Positions 1-9,429 are shown, numbered from the stretch's first letter. The stretch: DNA of 64,000 bases from Anaerococcus jeddahensis (GCF_001182725.1 NZ_CWHU01000005.1:1054001-1118000); one strand, 5' to 3'. Notes: a model not told the origin generated them from the sequence alone. A program made the numbers and translations.

Positions 1-228
1 ATCATCACTAATTTCAGTTTTAAAAACTTTTTCTAATTTTCTTTTCTTTTTTGCTTCTTCTATGCACTTTTCATCTTTGCAAATATAAGCACCCCTACCA
101 TTTTTTTTGCCAGTAGGATCTAGGATAATTCCCTCTTCTTTGTTTTTAACTATCCTAATTAATTCATGTTTGTCTTTGTTTTCTCCACAAACTATACATT
201 TTCTTTGTGGTATTTTTCTTTGTTTCAT
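1..228 (-). CDS. ylxR: YlxR-family nucleic-acid-binding protein (partial, 3' end outside window)
   Basis: The reading frame starts with ATG at 226-228 and stays open to the window edge, giving 76 residues without a stop. It begins MKQRKIPQRKCIVCGE and continues with LDPTGKKNGRGAYICKD, the characteristic YlxR (DUF448) pattern of a CxxC near the N-terminus and a GRGAY loop. YlxR is a small basic protein reported to bind RNA or RNase P and to act as a nucleoid-associated regulator. It lies 21 bp downstream of nusA on the same strand, the usual rimP-nusA-ylxR-(L7Ae)-infB order, so infB probably follows beyond the edge. Only the family fold and neighbourhood are visible; the C-terminus is missing. 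Confidence 0.9.
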   Translation of the reverse strand, partial: MKQRKIPQRKCIVCGENKDKHELIRIVKNKEEGIILDPTGKKNGRGAYICKDEKCIEEAKKKRKLEKVFKTEISDD

Positions 229-249
229 TTTTTCACCATTATTAATGAG

Positions 250-1476
250 TTATTCTTCTTCACTTTCTTCAATATCTTCTTTAATAATTTGGTCAAGGTC
301 GTCTGATAGATTTTCTATATCTTCCTTTTCTAAAGACTCGCCTTCTTCTAAATCTTTGTTTACAACTTCTTCGTTTTCTTCAACAGATTCTATCTCTTCT
401 TCATTTAAACCCAAAATTTCATCTATTTGATCTTGGTCTAAATTGTCATATTCTTCTTGGCTTTTTATATCAATTTTCCAGCCTGTAAGTCTTGCTGCAA
501 GTCTTGCATTTTGACCTTCTTTTCCAATTGCAAGGGATAATTGATCATCTCTTACAACAACCAAGGATTGTTTTTTCTTATCGTTAATAAAAACTTCGTT
601 TATTTCTGCTGGTGATAGGGAGTTTTTGATAAATACTTTTACGTCTTTGTCATAATTTATAATATCAATTTTTTCGCCTTGTAATTCTTCAACAATTGAA
701 TTTACACGACTTCCCTTAAAGCCAATACAAGCTCCGATTGAATCTATTTCTGGATCATTTGAAAATACAGCGATTTTTGTTCTAGATCCTGCTTCCCTAT
801 CAATTCCATAAATTTCAATTATTCCATTTGTAATTTCTGGAACTTCAAGTTCAAATAATCTTACAACCAAGGCCTTGTCTTTTCTTGAAAGAATTATTTG
901 TGGCTCTTTTGTTGTATTTTTTACTTCTTTAATTAAAACTTTAATTCTTTGATTTGGAGTATAAGTTTCATTTTCTACTTGCTCTTTTAAAGGAATAATT
1001 CCTTCGATTTTATCAAGATTTATATAAACATTAAACTTATCTTCTCTTTGGACAACACCTGTTATTATTTCATTTGCCCTATCCAAATATTCAGAATAAA
1101 CTGAATCTCTTTGGGCATCTCTTATTTTTTGGATAACAATATTTCTTGCAGTTTGAGCTGCAACTCTACCAAAATTTTTAGGTGCAATTTTTACCCTACA
1201 TATATCTCCTAAATCAAGTTTTGCATCAATTTCTTTTGCTTTTGTCTTAGATATTTCAGCTATTGGATCATTTACTTCATCAACTACATTTTTAAGAGAA
1301 TATACTTCAATTTCTCCAGTTTCTTGATTGATATTTACATCAACATTTTCATTATTATCGTAGTTTTTTTGGTAAGATTTAACCAAAGCTTTTTCCAATG
1401 CTTCAAGGATTACTTCCTTATCAACATTTTTACTTTTTTCAAGTTCCTCTAAGGCAATTATAAATTCTTTATTCAT
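250..1476 (-). CDS. nusA: Transcription termination/antitermination protein NusA
   Basis: A 408-residue protein that binds RNA polymerase and nascent RNA and controls pausing, termination and antitermination. The order of domains is clear: N-terminal RNAP-binding domain (about 1-125, starting MNKEFIIALEELEKSKNVDKE), S1 domain (about 130-200, ITGVVQREDKFNVYINL), then two KH domains (about 205-345, including IGACIGFKGSRV and SLAIGKEGQNARLAARLTGWKIDI). The last 60 residues form a strongly acidic Glu/Asp tail rather than the AR repeats of enterobacterial NusA. The ATG has a good AGGGGG ribosome site. It follows rimP by 8 bp and is co-transcribed with it and ylxR. Confidence 0.97.
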   Translation of the reverse strand: MNKEFIIALEELEKSKNVDKEVILEALEKALVKSYQKNYDNNENVDVNINQETGEIEVYSLKNVVDEVNDPIAEISKTKAKEIDAKLDLGDICRVKIAPKNFGRVAAQTARNIVIQKIRDAQRDSVYSEYLDRANEIITGVVQREDKFNVYINLDKIEGIIPLKEQVENETYTPNQRIKVLIKEVKNTTKEPQIILSRKDKALVVRLFELEVPEITNGIIEIYGIDREAGSRTKIAVFSNDPEIDSIGACIGFKGSRVNSIVEELQGEKIDIINYDKDVKVFIKNSLSPAEINEVFINDKKKQSLVVVRDDQLSLAIGKEGQNARLAARLTGWKIDIKSQEEYDNLDQDQIDEILGLNEEEIESVEENEEVVNKDLEEGESLEKEDIENLSDDLDQIIKEDIEESEEE

Positions 1477-1484
1477 CTTTCCCC

Positions 1485-1925
1485 CTAGAAGACTATCTCA
1501 ATTTTAATAGTCTTAATTTCACTTTTCTTAATTTCTCTTTGTTCATCTTCAAGCGCAAATATTAAGGAATCTTCTTTTATTTCTTTAATTTTCCCTATAA
1601 ACTTCTCGCCACCTTTAAGTTTTACTTCTAAAAGCTCATCTTTATTTCTTTCAAGGTCTCTATCATTTTTTAGGGGTCTTGAAAGGTCAGGAGAAGATAC
1701 TTCTAAATAATAAAATGATTTTATAAGGTCAATCTCATCCAATTTTTCGCTTAAAAAATTAGAAGTTTTTTCGCAATCATCAATGGTGATTCCCCCGTCC
1801 TTATAAATAAAAAACCTCAATATTTTATTTTTTCCTTCATTTACAAATTCGATATCTACAAGCTCATAACCAAGATCATTAATATCTTTTTCTAGATTTT
1901 CTTTTAATTTACTTATTAAATCCAT
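1485..1925 (-). CDS. rimP: Ribosome maturation factor RimP
   Basis: A 146-residue protein needed for 30S subunit maturation. It starts MDLISKLKENLEKDIND and carries the typical YELVDIEFVNEG, LRFFIYKDGGITIDDCEK and YYLEVSSPDLSRPLK blocks: an N-terminal alpha/beta domain followed by a C-terminal SH3-like barrel (about 85-146). An upstream in-frame ATG would add 13 residues, but the ATG at 1923-1925 sits 5 bp after AAGGGGAAG and matches family length, so I use it. It is the first gene of the rimP-nusA-ylxR operon, with a sigma-A type promoter and a 5' hairpin just upstream. Confidence 0.93.
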   Translation of the reverse strand: MDLISKLKENLEKDINDLGYELVDIEFVNEGKNKILRFFIYKDGGITIDDCEKTSNFLSEKLDEIDLIKSFYYLEVSSPDLSRPLKNDRDLERNKDELLEVKLKGGEKFIGKIKEIKEDSLIFALEDEQREIKKSEIKTIKIEIVF

Positions 1926-1946
1926 AACTTCCCCTTTACATATTAA

Positions 1947-1968
1947 AAGAGTGGATTTGTCCACTCTT
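1947..1968 (-). promoter_or_regulatory. 5'-terminal mRNA hairpin in the rimP leader
   Basis: A perfect 8-bp stem (AAGAGTGG/CCACTCTT) with a 6-nt loop, followed on the minus strand by TTTTA. The start site predicted from the -10 box at 1980-1985 falls a few bases before the stem, so the transcript would begin almost directly with this hairpin. It could protect the 5' end of the mRNA or act as a weak attenuator. It could also be a terminator for readthrough from the upstream exporter gene. The stem is seen; the role is inference. Confidence 0.6.
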
Positions 1969-1979
1969 CGCTTAAAATT

Positions 1980-2007
1980 ATTATACTCTCTATGTCTTAA
2001 TTTTCAA
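1980..2007 (-). promoter_or_regulatory. Sigma-A type promoter for rimP-nusA
   Basis: On the minus strand a -35 box TTGAAA (2002-2007) is separated by 16 bp from a perfect TATAAT -10 box (1980-1985). It lies about 55 bp upstream of the rimP start and has no competing gene in the gap. Confidence 0.75.
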
Positions 2008-2050
2008 TTTTTAAAAATACGCTATATTATTTAAAAATAATATGAGTTTT

Positions 2051-2956
2051 TTATTTTATTTTAAAAAACTTTTTAATTTTTCTTTCCGGGATTTGGGATA
2101 AAATTATTGCAGCAAACATAATTAAACCACCAATAATTTCTCTTTCAACAGGTCTTTCATGTAAAAATAAAAATCCAAAAAAGGCAGCAAAAACTGATTC
2201 TAAAGATAAAATCAAACTTGCTATAGTTGGGTCAGTATCTTTTTGAGCAACAATTTGAAGGGTATAGCCTAGTCCTGAAGAAAATATTCCCAAATATAAA
2301 ATCGCAAGCATTCCTTTCATTATCAAATTAATATCAGGTTTTTCAAATAAAATCATAAGAATTAAGGATACAAAACTTGCAATAAAAAATTGTATCATTG
2401 ACATTTTTACGCTGTCGGCTTTTGGAGAAAATTTATCGATAAACAAAATATGAAAGGCAAAAAATAAAGATCCAATAAAAATCAAAATATCTCCCTTATT
2501 AATCGAAAATCCATCCTCAACCTTTACTGTCAATAAATATAAACCAATTAGAGCAAGAATTATAGAAATTCCTGTTTTTTTCGAAATTTTTTTGCCCATA
2601 AAAATTGCAAAAATCGGAACAATTACAACATAAAGTGAAGTAATAAAACCTGCTTTTCCACTTGTTGTATAATAAACTCCAGTTTGTTGAAAACTTACAG
2701 CAACTGCCATCACAACACCCGTAGCAATCGCTCCTTGGATAGTTGCAGTTTTTTTAAAGCTATCCATTTTTTTTAAACTTTTATTTTTTCTTAAAATTGA
2801 ATATAAAAATAAAAAAATTCCTGCCGTTAAATTTCTTAAAAAATTAAAGGTAAATGGCTCAATAAAATCACTTCCAAGTTTTTGGGCAATAAAAGCAAAT
2901 CCCCAAATAAAGGAAGTCAATAATAATAACAACTCACCCTTATGATGATTTTTCAT
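2051..2956 (-). CDS. DMT superfamily (EamA) transporter
   Basis: A 301-residue membrane protein with about ten hydrophobic helices arranged as two EamA repeats (roughly 8-140 and 150-290). The first repeat starts GELLLLLTSFIWGFAFIAQKLGSDFI, a typical drug/metabolite transporter opening, and the second contains ASLILSLESVFAAFFGFLFLHERP, the conserved end of EamA domains. Such proteins export amino acids or metabolites, or import small organics; the substrate cannot be read from sequence. The ATG follows AGGAG at 8 bp. It stands alone between polC and rimP, two genes that are often adjacent in relatives, so it may be a lineage-specific insertion. Confidence 0.85.
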   Translation of the reverse strand: MKNHHKGELLLLLTSFIWGFAFIAQKLGSDFIEPFTFNFLRNLTAGIFLFLYSILRKNKSLKKMDSFKKTATIQGAIATGVVMAVAVSFQQTGVYYTTSGKAGFITSLYVVIVPIFAIFMGKKISKKTGISIILALIGLYLLTVKVEDGFSINKGDILIFIGSLFFAFHILFIDKFSPKADSVKMSMIQFFIASFVSLILMILFEKPDINLIMKGMLAILYLGIFSSGLGYTLQIVAQKDTDPTIASLILSLESVFAAFFGFLFLHERPVEREIIGGLIMFAAIILSQIPERKIKKFFKIK

Positions 2957-2991
2957 GTCTACTCCTAAAATTTTCTTTAATCATTGCTTGT

Positions 2992-3020
2992 ATTATATCA
3001 AAAAATTTATAATTTGTAAG
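2992..3020 (-). promoter_or_regulatory. Extended -10 promoter for the EamA transporter
   Basis: The minus strand reads TGATATAAT at 2992-3000, an extended -10 element (TGn plus TATAAT). A CTTACA hexamer sits 17 bp upstream (3015-3020). It is about 36 bp from the transporter ATG. Confidence 0.6.
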
Positions 3021-3130
3021 ATTTTTTTAATAAAAATAATTAAAAACTTATATCTATGACTTAACTTTGATAAATAAATGTATTTTCTTGTTATAAATAT
3101 GCATATTTTTCTAGATTATTAAAAACAAAT

Positions 3131-3167
3131 AAAAAACTCTAATAAAGAATTAATCTCTATTAGAGTT
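3131..3167 (-). terminator. Rho-independent terminator after polC
   Basis: A 10-bp stem (AACTCTAATA at 3135-3144 with its complement at 3158-3167) is followed on the minus strand by a run of Ts. It lies 6 bp beyond the polC stop codon and would end the uppS-cdsA-rseP-ispG-polC transcript. Confidence 0.85.
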
Positions 3168-3172
3168 ATAAA

Positions 3173-6100
3173 TCACAAATCAAATAAAGACATTTGATTT
3201 TCTTCTTGCAAGCCTTCAATTATTTCTAAATTTTTTAAAGAATTCAGTGCGTTTTTATTTAATGAAGTTCTTTTTTTCAAATCTTCAATTGAAATAAATT
3301 TTGCTTTTTCTCTTTCAACAACTATATCTTTCGCCATAGCTTCTGAAACATCATCGACTGCTGAAAGCGGCGGTAAAATTTCTCCGTCTTCATCCAAAAT
3401 AAATTTAACAGCTTCAGACTTGTACAAGTCTGCTTTTTTTATTTTTATATCTCTTGCAGCCATCTCTTCAGCAACCTCCAACAATGATCTTAGATTTTTT
3501 TCTCTTTGTGTTGGTTTTTCCAATTGATTAATTTCATTTAATGCATATTGAATTGATTTTAATCCTCTTACAATAACTGAGTATTGAAAATCATTTAATT
3601 TTGTAGAAAAATACGTTGCATAAAAAGCTTTTGGGTAATAAACCTTATAATAAGCAATCCTATAACTCATTAAACAATAAGCAACTGCGTGAGCTTTTGG
3701 GAAAAGATATTTTATTTTAAGACATGAATCAATGTACCAATCTGGGACATTATTTTCTTTCATATAATTTAAAGTTTCTTCAGAAAGTTCTTTTCCCTTT
3801 CTAACTTTTTCCATTATTTGGAAAGATTTTTTCTTATCAAGCCCAAGATTAATAAGTGAGTTCATAATATCATCACGGGTTGAAATTATTTGGTCAAATC
3901 CTGCTATTTTTGATTTTACCAAATCCTGAGCATTATTTAACCAAACGTCAGTTCCATGAGAAAGACCAGAAATTCTTGTCATTTCTGAAAATTTAGTTGG
4001 GAAAGTATCTTTTAACATTCCCCTTACAAAAGATGTACCAAATTCAGGAATTCCCAAAGTCCCAATTTCATTATTTGAAAAATCGTATTTTATATTTAAA
4101 GGTTTGGTTGAAGAGAAAATATTCATAACATTTTCATCATCCATTTGAAGCTTCAAAGGATCTGTATTTGTTAAATCTTGAAGACTTCTAATAATTGTAG
4201 GAACATCGTGGCCCAATAAATCAAGTTTTAAAATTACTCCGTGCATCATATTGTAGGTAAAATGAGTTGTTTTTATATCATCTTTTCCATCATCTGCTGG
4301 ATATTGAACTGGAGAAAAATCATAAATTTCCTTATCGTTTGGAACAATCATTAATCCTCCAGGGTGTTGGCCAGTTGTTCTTTTTACATCGTAAAGTCCT
4401 CTTTGATATTTTCTAATTTGTGCATTAGAAAGATTTAGGTCATTATCTTCCATATATTTTTTAATATAACCAAAGGCTGTATTATCTTTTATAGTTCCAA
4501 TAGTTCCTGCCCTAAAAACTTTTCCCTCACCAAATAATTCTTCAGTATATTTATGAATGGTTGGTTGATATTCACCAGCAAAATTTAAATCAATATCTGG
4601 TTCTTTGTCACCTTCAAAGCCTAAGAAAACTTCAAAAGGAATATCGTGGCCGTCTTTTTTCATTTCTGCCCCACATTTTGGACAAATTTTATCAGGCAAA
4701 TCTATTCCAGCTCCGACGCTGCCATCAGTAATAAATTCAGAATGTTTACATGATGGACAAACATAATGAGGAGCAAGTGGATTTACCTCTGTAATATTTG
4801 CCATGGTTGCTGCAAACGATGAACCAACCGAACCTCTTGATCCAACCAAATATCCATCCCTATTTGATTTTTCTACAAGCTCTTTTGCAATTATATATAA
4901 AACCGCATAACCATTTGAAATTATAGAATCAAGTTCCTTATCAAGTCTTGTTTTTACAAGATCAGGAAGAGGATCTCCATAAATTGAAATCGCCTTTTCA
5001 TATGTTGTATCTTTTAATTTTTTATCAGATCCTTCAATTTTTGGTGGAAAAGTTTCGTGAGGAATTGGCATAATGCTTTCAAGGCTATCAGCAATTTTAT
5101 TTGTATTTTCAATTACAACTTCCATTTTTGTTTGATCATCTAGATAATAAAATTCATCAAGCATTTCATTGGTTGTTTTTAAATAATAAAGGGGATTATT
5201 TTCCTTATAATGGAAAAATTGTCCCTTGTGTAAGATATTTCTAAGAACATAATCTTTCTTTTCCATATATCTTACAGATCCTGTTGCTACAACTAATTTA
5301 TTATGTTTTTTTCCAAGCTCTATTATTTTTTTATTTATTTCAATAATTTGATTTTCATCTCTTATTGATCCATTTTCTAAATCATCAGCAAATACACCGA
5401 GTGCTTCTATTTGGAAAAAATCAAAAAATTCACAGATTTCATCTATTTTTTCTTCTGCATAAGCATCTCTTATTGCCTTAAATAAAAGACCGTCTTTGCC
5501 ACCTGAGCCAATAATTAAGCCTTCTTTATTTTCTTTTACCAAATCAAACGGAGTTTTGGCTTCAAAATTAAAATATTTCATCCTAGATTCTGAAATTATT
5601 TTATAAAGATTTTTAAGGCCAGTATAATTTTTTGCAAAAATAATTGATGAGAAATTTTCATGACGAGCAATAGGCCATTTTGTTTTTATAGAATTAATTT
5701 TTTCTAGGCTGAAATCTTTATTTTTTTCTTTGATTTTTTCAAATAATTTTATAAAAATTTTGGCAGTGGTAAGGGCATCATCGCTTGCTCTGTGGTGATT
5801 AAATGGTCCAACTCCTAATTTTTTTGCAAGTTTATCAAGAGAAAATCTTCCCATAGATGGAAAAACTGCCCTTGCCATTGGCAAAGTATCCAAATAAACT
5901 GGCTCAAACTCTAAAGACAAATTGTCGCAAGCCTCTTTTATGAAACCAATATCAAAATCTGTATTTTGTCCTACAAAATATGAATCTTTGGAAAATTCCA
6001 AAAATTTCGGCAAAATCTCATCAATTTTCGGCTTATCCATTACCATTTCATTTGTAATTCCAGTAAGCTCAACTACCTTTTGAGGAATCATTTTTTCCGG

Positions 6101-7366
6101 ATTTACAAGTTCATTAAAAACTTCAACAATTTCACCATTTTGAACCTTTACAGCACCAATTTCTGTAATTTTATCAGAATATTTAAAAAGTCCAGTTGTC
6201 TCCAAGTCAAATACAATAAAATTTTGATCTTTTAAATCACTTATTTCGTTTATTTTTTTATTGTAATTATTGGTTAAAATTCTCAAATTTTTATCAACCA
6301 ACAAAAGCTCTGCCCCTGCTAGCATTTTTATCCCATTTTTTCCAAGCTTATCGTACATATCTGGAAGGGCTTGTAGAGTTTCTGTATCTGTAATTCCACA
6401 AGCTGTGTGGCCCCAAGATTTTAATTTTTTTGCTAATTCATCCATATCAACAAAACCATCAAGGTTTGTCATTTTGGTATGAATTTCAAGCTCAACTCTT
6501 TTTTTAGGATAGGTATCAAGCCTTTCTTTTTTCTCACATTCTTCTATTGAATTTACTGTAAAAACATCCTCATGAGAATAGCTATCATAATTTAAAACTC
6601 CTTGGACTCTTACAGCCATATTTTCTTTTAAATTTTCAAGCTTATTTTTATTTCTTGGTTGAACAAACATCTTACAAGCTATTGCATCTGACTCATCTTC
6701 AAGGTCAAAAGAATAAATAAAATTTCCTCTTTTAGATTCAAATATATCTATGCCAAAAACCCTTCCCCTTAATGAAAGATTCATGCCTTTTTTGTCATAT
6801 ATTTCTTCAATTTTAAATTCATCAGCCTTAATATTTCTTCCATATTTTAGAATATCTGATGGATCTTTTTGGACTTTTTCCGAATTTTTTTTGTTATTTC
6901 TGGCATTTTGAATCATATTTTCAAGCTCTAGTTTTTTTAAATCCCTAAGGCTTGATGGTTTTTCTTCAGTAATATTTTCATCTTTTTTTTCTTCAAGATT
7001 TGCTAGGTCGAAAATATCTTTATCTTCATTTTCCGAATTTTTTTCTTGTATTTCGTCTTTTTTTTCTTCTACAATTTCTTCCTCTCCATCTTCATAGCCT
7101 GTTTCATAAAAATCTGGAAGAGGTTGATGTTCGTAAAATTCTTCAATTGGATTAACTTGTGGCTTATCATTTTTTATATCTTCATATTTTATGGCCAAAT
7201 TTACATAGGAAAAATATTTTTCTAATTTTTCTTCGATTTCTTTTTCTTTTTTTCCCACAATTATTAATTTTAATTTGTTTAATTTTTTTGAATATATAGC
7301 ATTTTTTATATAGTAATCTTTATCAGTATCAATGATTGATTTTAGACTAATTTTCATTTTTCTCAT
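3173..7366 (-). CDS. polC: DNA polymerase III alpha subunit, PolC type
   Basis: A 1397-residue Gram-positive replicative polymerase with built-in 3'-5' exonuclease. An acidic, Lys/Glu-rich linker (about 90-175) precedes an OB domain (about 195-275). The PHP domain (from about 285) is split by the exonuclease, whose DLETTG motif is at 387-392. Polymerase motifs include GSRGSVGSSFA, the zinc region CPSC..CPKC, PDIDLNFAGEYQP and KLDLLGHDVPT. The C-terminus ends QMSLFDL, a sliding-clamp binding motif. PHP metal ligands are largely lost (see findings). It overlaps the end of ispG by 20 bp, and a second ATG three codons in is an alternative start. Last gene of its operon. Confidence 0.97.
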   Translation of the reverse strand: MRKMKISLKSIIDTDKDYYIKNAIYSKKLNKLKLIIVGKKEKEIEEKLEKYFSYVNLAIKYEDIKNDKPQVNPIEEFYEHQPLPDFYETGYEDGEEEIVEEKKDEIQEKNSENEDKDIFDLANLEEKKDENITEEKPSSLRDLKKLELENMIQNARNNKKNSEKVQKDPSDILKYGRNIKADEFKIEEIYDKKGMNLSLRGRVFGIDIFESKRGNFIYSFDLEDESDAIACKMFVQPRNKNKLENLKENMAVRVQGVLNYDSYSHEDVFTVNSIEECEKKERLDTYPKKRVELEIHTKMTNLDGFVDMDELAKKLKSWGHTACGITDTETLQALPDMYDKLGKNGIKMLAGAELLLVDKNLRILTNNYNKKINEISDLKDQNFIVFDLETTGLFKYSDKITEIGAVKVQNGEIVEVFNELVNPEKMIPQKVVELTGITNEMVMDKPKIDEILPKFLEFSKDSYFVGQNTDFDIGFIKEACDNLSLEFEPVYLDTLPMARAVFPSMGRFSLDKLAKKLGVGPFNHHRASDDALTTAKIFIKLFEKIKEKNKDFSLEKINSIKTKWPIARHENFSSIIFAKNYTGLKNLYKIISESRMKYFNFEAKTPFDLVKENKEGLIIGSGGKDGLLFKAIRDAYAEEKIDEICEFFDFFQIEALGVFADDLENGSIRDENQIIEINKKIIELGKKHNKLVVATGSVRYMEKKDYVLRNILHKGQFFHYKENNPLYYLKTTNEMLDEFYYLDDQTKMEVVIENTNKIADSLESIMPIPHETFPPKIEGSDKKLKDTTYEKAISIYGDPLPDLVKTRLDKELDSIISNGYAVLYIIAKELVEKSNRDGYLVGSRGSVGSSFAATMANITEVNPLAPHYVCPSCKHSEFITDGSVGAGIDLPDKICPKCGAEMKKDGHDIPFEVFLGFEGDKEPDIDLNFAGEYQPTIHKYTEELFGEGKVFRAGTIGTIKDNTAFGYIKKYMEDNDLNLSNAQIRKYQRGLYDVKRTTGQHPGGLMIVPNDKEIYDFSPVQYPADDGKDDIKTTHFTYNMMHGVILKLDLLGHDVPTIIRSLQDLTNTDPLKLQMDDENVMNIFSSTKPLNIKYDFSNNEIGTLGIPEFGTSFVRGMLKDTFPTKFSEMTRISGLSHGTDVWLNNAQDLVKSKIAGFDQIISTRDDIMNSLINLGLDKKKSFQIMEKVRKGKELSEETLNYMKENNVPDWYIDSCLKIKYLFPKAHAVAYCLMSYRIAYYKVYYPKAFYATYFSTKLNDFQYSVIVRGLKSIQYALNEINQLEKPTQREKNLRSLLEVAEEMAARDIKIKKADLYKSEAVKFILDEDGEILPPLSAVDDVSEAMAKDIVVEREKAKFISIEDLKKRTSLNKNALNSLKNLEIIEGLQEENQMSLFDL

Positions 7367-8405
7367 CTTTCAAAATTTCTTCAATTAGACTGTCTACTAT
7401 TTCTTCTTGTTTTACTTTTTTTATGGTTATTCCTTTTTTAAATAAAAATCCATATCCTTTTGCGCAAGCTATTCCATAATCTGCTTCTTTTGCTTCTCCT
7501 GGTCCATTAACAGGGCATCCCATAATGGCAACTTTTAAATTTAAATTTAACTTATCAAGTCTTTCGCTTGCCTCATTTACAATTTCATCCAAATTTACAC
7601 TTGTTCTTGAACAAGTTGGGCAAGAAACCAAATCAACTCCATCACGTCTAAGTCCTAAAGCTTTTAAAATAGTTTTTCCAGCTTTTACTTCTTGTACTGG
7701 ATCTCCTGTTATTGAAACCCTAATTGTATCTCCAATTCCATCTTTTAATAAAGATCCCATTCCAATTGAAGATTTTACCAAGGCTTGATAAAGAGGACCT
7801 GCTTCTGTAACTCCTAAATGGAGTGGATAATCACAAAGAGAAGAAATTTTTCTATTTACATCAATCATTGTATTAACATCAGATGATTTTATAGAAATAA
7901 CAATATCGTGAAAATCTAAATCTTCTAAAACTTTTACTTCATCAAGTGCAGAATAAACGAGGCTATCAACATTTACACCATGGTATTTTTCAATCATATC
8001 CTTATGAACAGAACCAGAATTTACACCGATTCTTATAGGAATATTTTTTTCCTTACATTTTTCAACTAAAATTTTAACCTTGTCAGCCCCACCAATATTT
8101 CCTGGATTTATTCTTAAACAATCACAGCCGTTTTCAACTGCAGCAAGAGCAAGCTTATAATCAAATTGTATATCTGCTACAAAAGGAAGATTGGTTCTTT
8201 TTTTAATTTCAGAAATTGCCCTTGCATCTTCAAGAGAATTTATTGCAGATCTTGAAATATCACAGCCTGCCTTTTCAAAATCATTTATTTGTTTTACAAC
8301 TTCTTTTATATTTTTTGTTTCTTTTGTTGTCATTGATTGAATAGAAATAGGAGATCCTCCTCCTATGGCTACATCTCCTACATACACTTTTCTAGTTTTT
8401 TTCAA
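7347..8405 (-). CDS. ispG: 4-hydroxy-3-methylbut-2-enyl diphosphate synthase (flavodoxin)
   Basis: A 352-residue [4Fe-4S] enzyme of the MEP isoprenoid pathway that converts MEcPP to HMBPP. The N-terminal TIM-barrel part shows VAIGGGSPISIQSMTT and FVADIQFDYKLA. The cluster ligands are in SCPTCSRTSVNLDE and in MGCPVNGPGEA near the C-terminus. The start is a TTG codon (8403-8405), chosen because AAGGAG lies at correct spacing and the next residues KKTRKVYVGDVAIGG match the family beginning. It sits between rseP and polC in the same operon. Electron donor is probably ferredoxin or flavodoxin. Confidence 0.96.
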   Translation of the reverse strand: MKKTRKVYVGDVAIGGGSPISIQSMTTKETKNIKEVVKQINDFEKAGCDISRSAINSLEDARAISEIKKRTNLPFVADIQFDYKLALAAVENGCDCLRINPGNIGGADKVKILVEKCKEKNIPIRIGVNSGSVHKDMIEKYHGVNVDSLVYSALDEVKVLEDLDFHDIVISIKSSDVNTMIDVNRKISSLCDYPLHLGVTEAGPLYQALVKSSIGMGSLLKDGIGDTIRVSITGDPVQEVKAGKTILKALGLRRDGVDLVSCPTCSRTSVNLDEIVNEASERLDKLNLNLKVAIMGCPVNGPGEAKEADYGIACAKGYGFLFKKGITIKKVKQEEIVDSLIEEILKDEKNEN

Positions 8406-8415
8406 TTTTTTCTCC

Positions 8416-9429
8416 TTAAAATAAGTTAATTAAATCTTTGATTGTAACTAGAAGAATTAAACTCAACAAGAGAATAAATCCTCCTATAGTAAATTTTTCT
8501 TCAATTTTTTTATTTACTCTTTTTTTAGTAATCATTTCAAACAAAGATGTAAACATTTTTGATCCATCAAGAGCTGGAATTGGTAAAAGGTTAAAAAATC
8601 CTAAATTTACACTTATATATCCCAAAAAGAATAATAAATTCATTGCTCCAAGATTTGCCTGTCTTCCCATTTCTTTTACAACACCAACTGGGCCAGATAG
8701 GGCTGAAAATCCTAATTTACCTGTAAATAAACTTTTTAATACAGTAAACATTAAAACAATCATGGACCCAACTTCTTTTATTCCAATTTTAATAGCTTCA
8801 AAAAATCCTACATCCTCATTTTTTGGAATAAAACCAAGTAGAGGTCTTTTATCTTCAAATTTAACCTTGACATTTCTTTCAATTTCTTTATCATTTCTTT
8901 TTACTTTCAAAGAAATTTCTTCGTTTTTATCGTGATTTTTATAAAATTTTTCTAAACTTTTTGAAATATCAGAAAATTCATTAATTTTTTCGCCTGAAAT
9001 TTCTGTTATTTGATCATTTATTTTTAAACCTTGACTTTTTATAGGAGAATTATCAGTAAATCCTCCAATTTTTGTTGATGGTTTTCCAGTATTAAAAGAT
9101 ACAATGGCAAATAAAATTGCTGCAAAAATCAAATTTGTCAAAGGACCTGCAAGAATTGTCAAAAATCTTTTGTAGGCAGGTGCCTTGTCAAAGGATCTTT
9201 CATCATCACTTTCATCATCTTCCCCTTCCATGGCACAATATCCACCAATCGGAAAGAGATTTACAGAATAAAGAGTTTCCCCTTTTTGTTTTGAAAAAAT
9301 TTTAGGCCCCATGCCAATGGCAAATTCATTGACCTTAATTCCACTTTTTTTCGCTATAATAAAATGTCCAAATTCATGAATCAAAATCAAAAATAAGAAC
9401 ATTATAATAGATAAAATAACCGACTTCAT
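8416..9429 (-). CDS. rseP: RseP/RasP site-2 zinc metalloprotease
   Basis: A 337-residue intramembrane protease that cleaves membrane-anchored anti-sigma factors and residual signal peptides. The zinc site HEFGH is at residues 18-22 in the first transmembrane helix, followed by GIKVNEFAIGMGPKIF. A periplasm-like PDZ region spans about 115-200 (GGFTDNSPIKSQGLKINDQI). The third catalytic segment NLLPIPALDGSKM supplies the second-site Asp. The ATG follows AGGAGAGAA. The spacing to cdsA upstream (12 bp) and ispG downstream (10 bp) supports one operon; dxr, normally between cdsA and rseP, is absent. Confidence 0.96.
   Translation of the reverse strand: MKSVILSIIMFLFLILIHEFGHFIIAKKSGIKVNEFAIGMGPKIFSKQKGETLYSVNLFPIGGYCAMEGEDDESDDERSFDKAPAYKRFLTILAGPLTNLIFAAILFAIVSFNTGKPSTKIGGFTDNSPIKSQGLKINDQITEISGEKINEFSDISKSLEKFYKNHDKNEEISLKVKRNDKEIERNVKVKFEDKRPLLGFIPKNEDVGFFEAIKIGIKEVGSMIVLMFTVLKSLFTGKLGFSALSGPVGVVKEMGRQANLGAMNLLFFLGYISVNLGFFNLLPIPALDGSKMFTSLFEMITKKRVNKKIEEKFTIGGFILLLSLILLVTIKDLINLF

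Noticed and set aside
107..430. 107-codon plus-strand frame rich in Ser
   Set aside because: Antisense to the acidic NusA tail and YlxR; Ser-rich sequence arises from complement of Glu codons.
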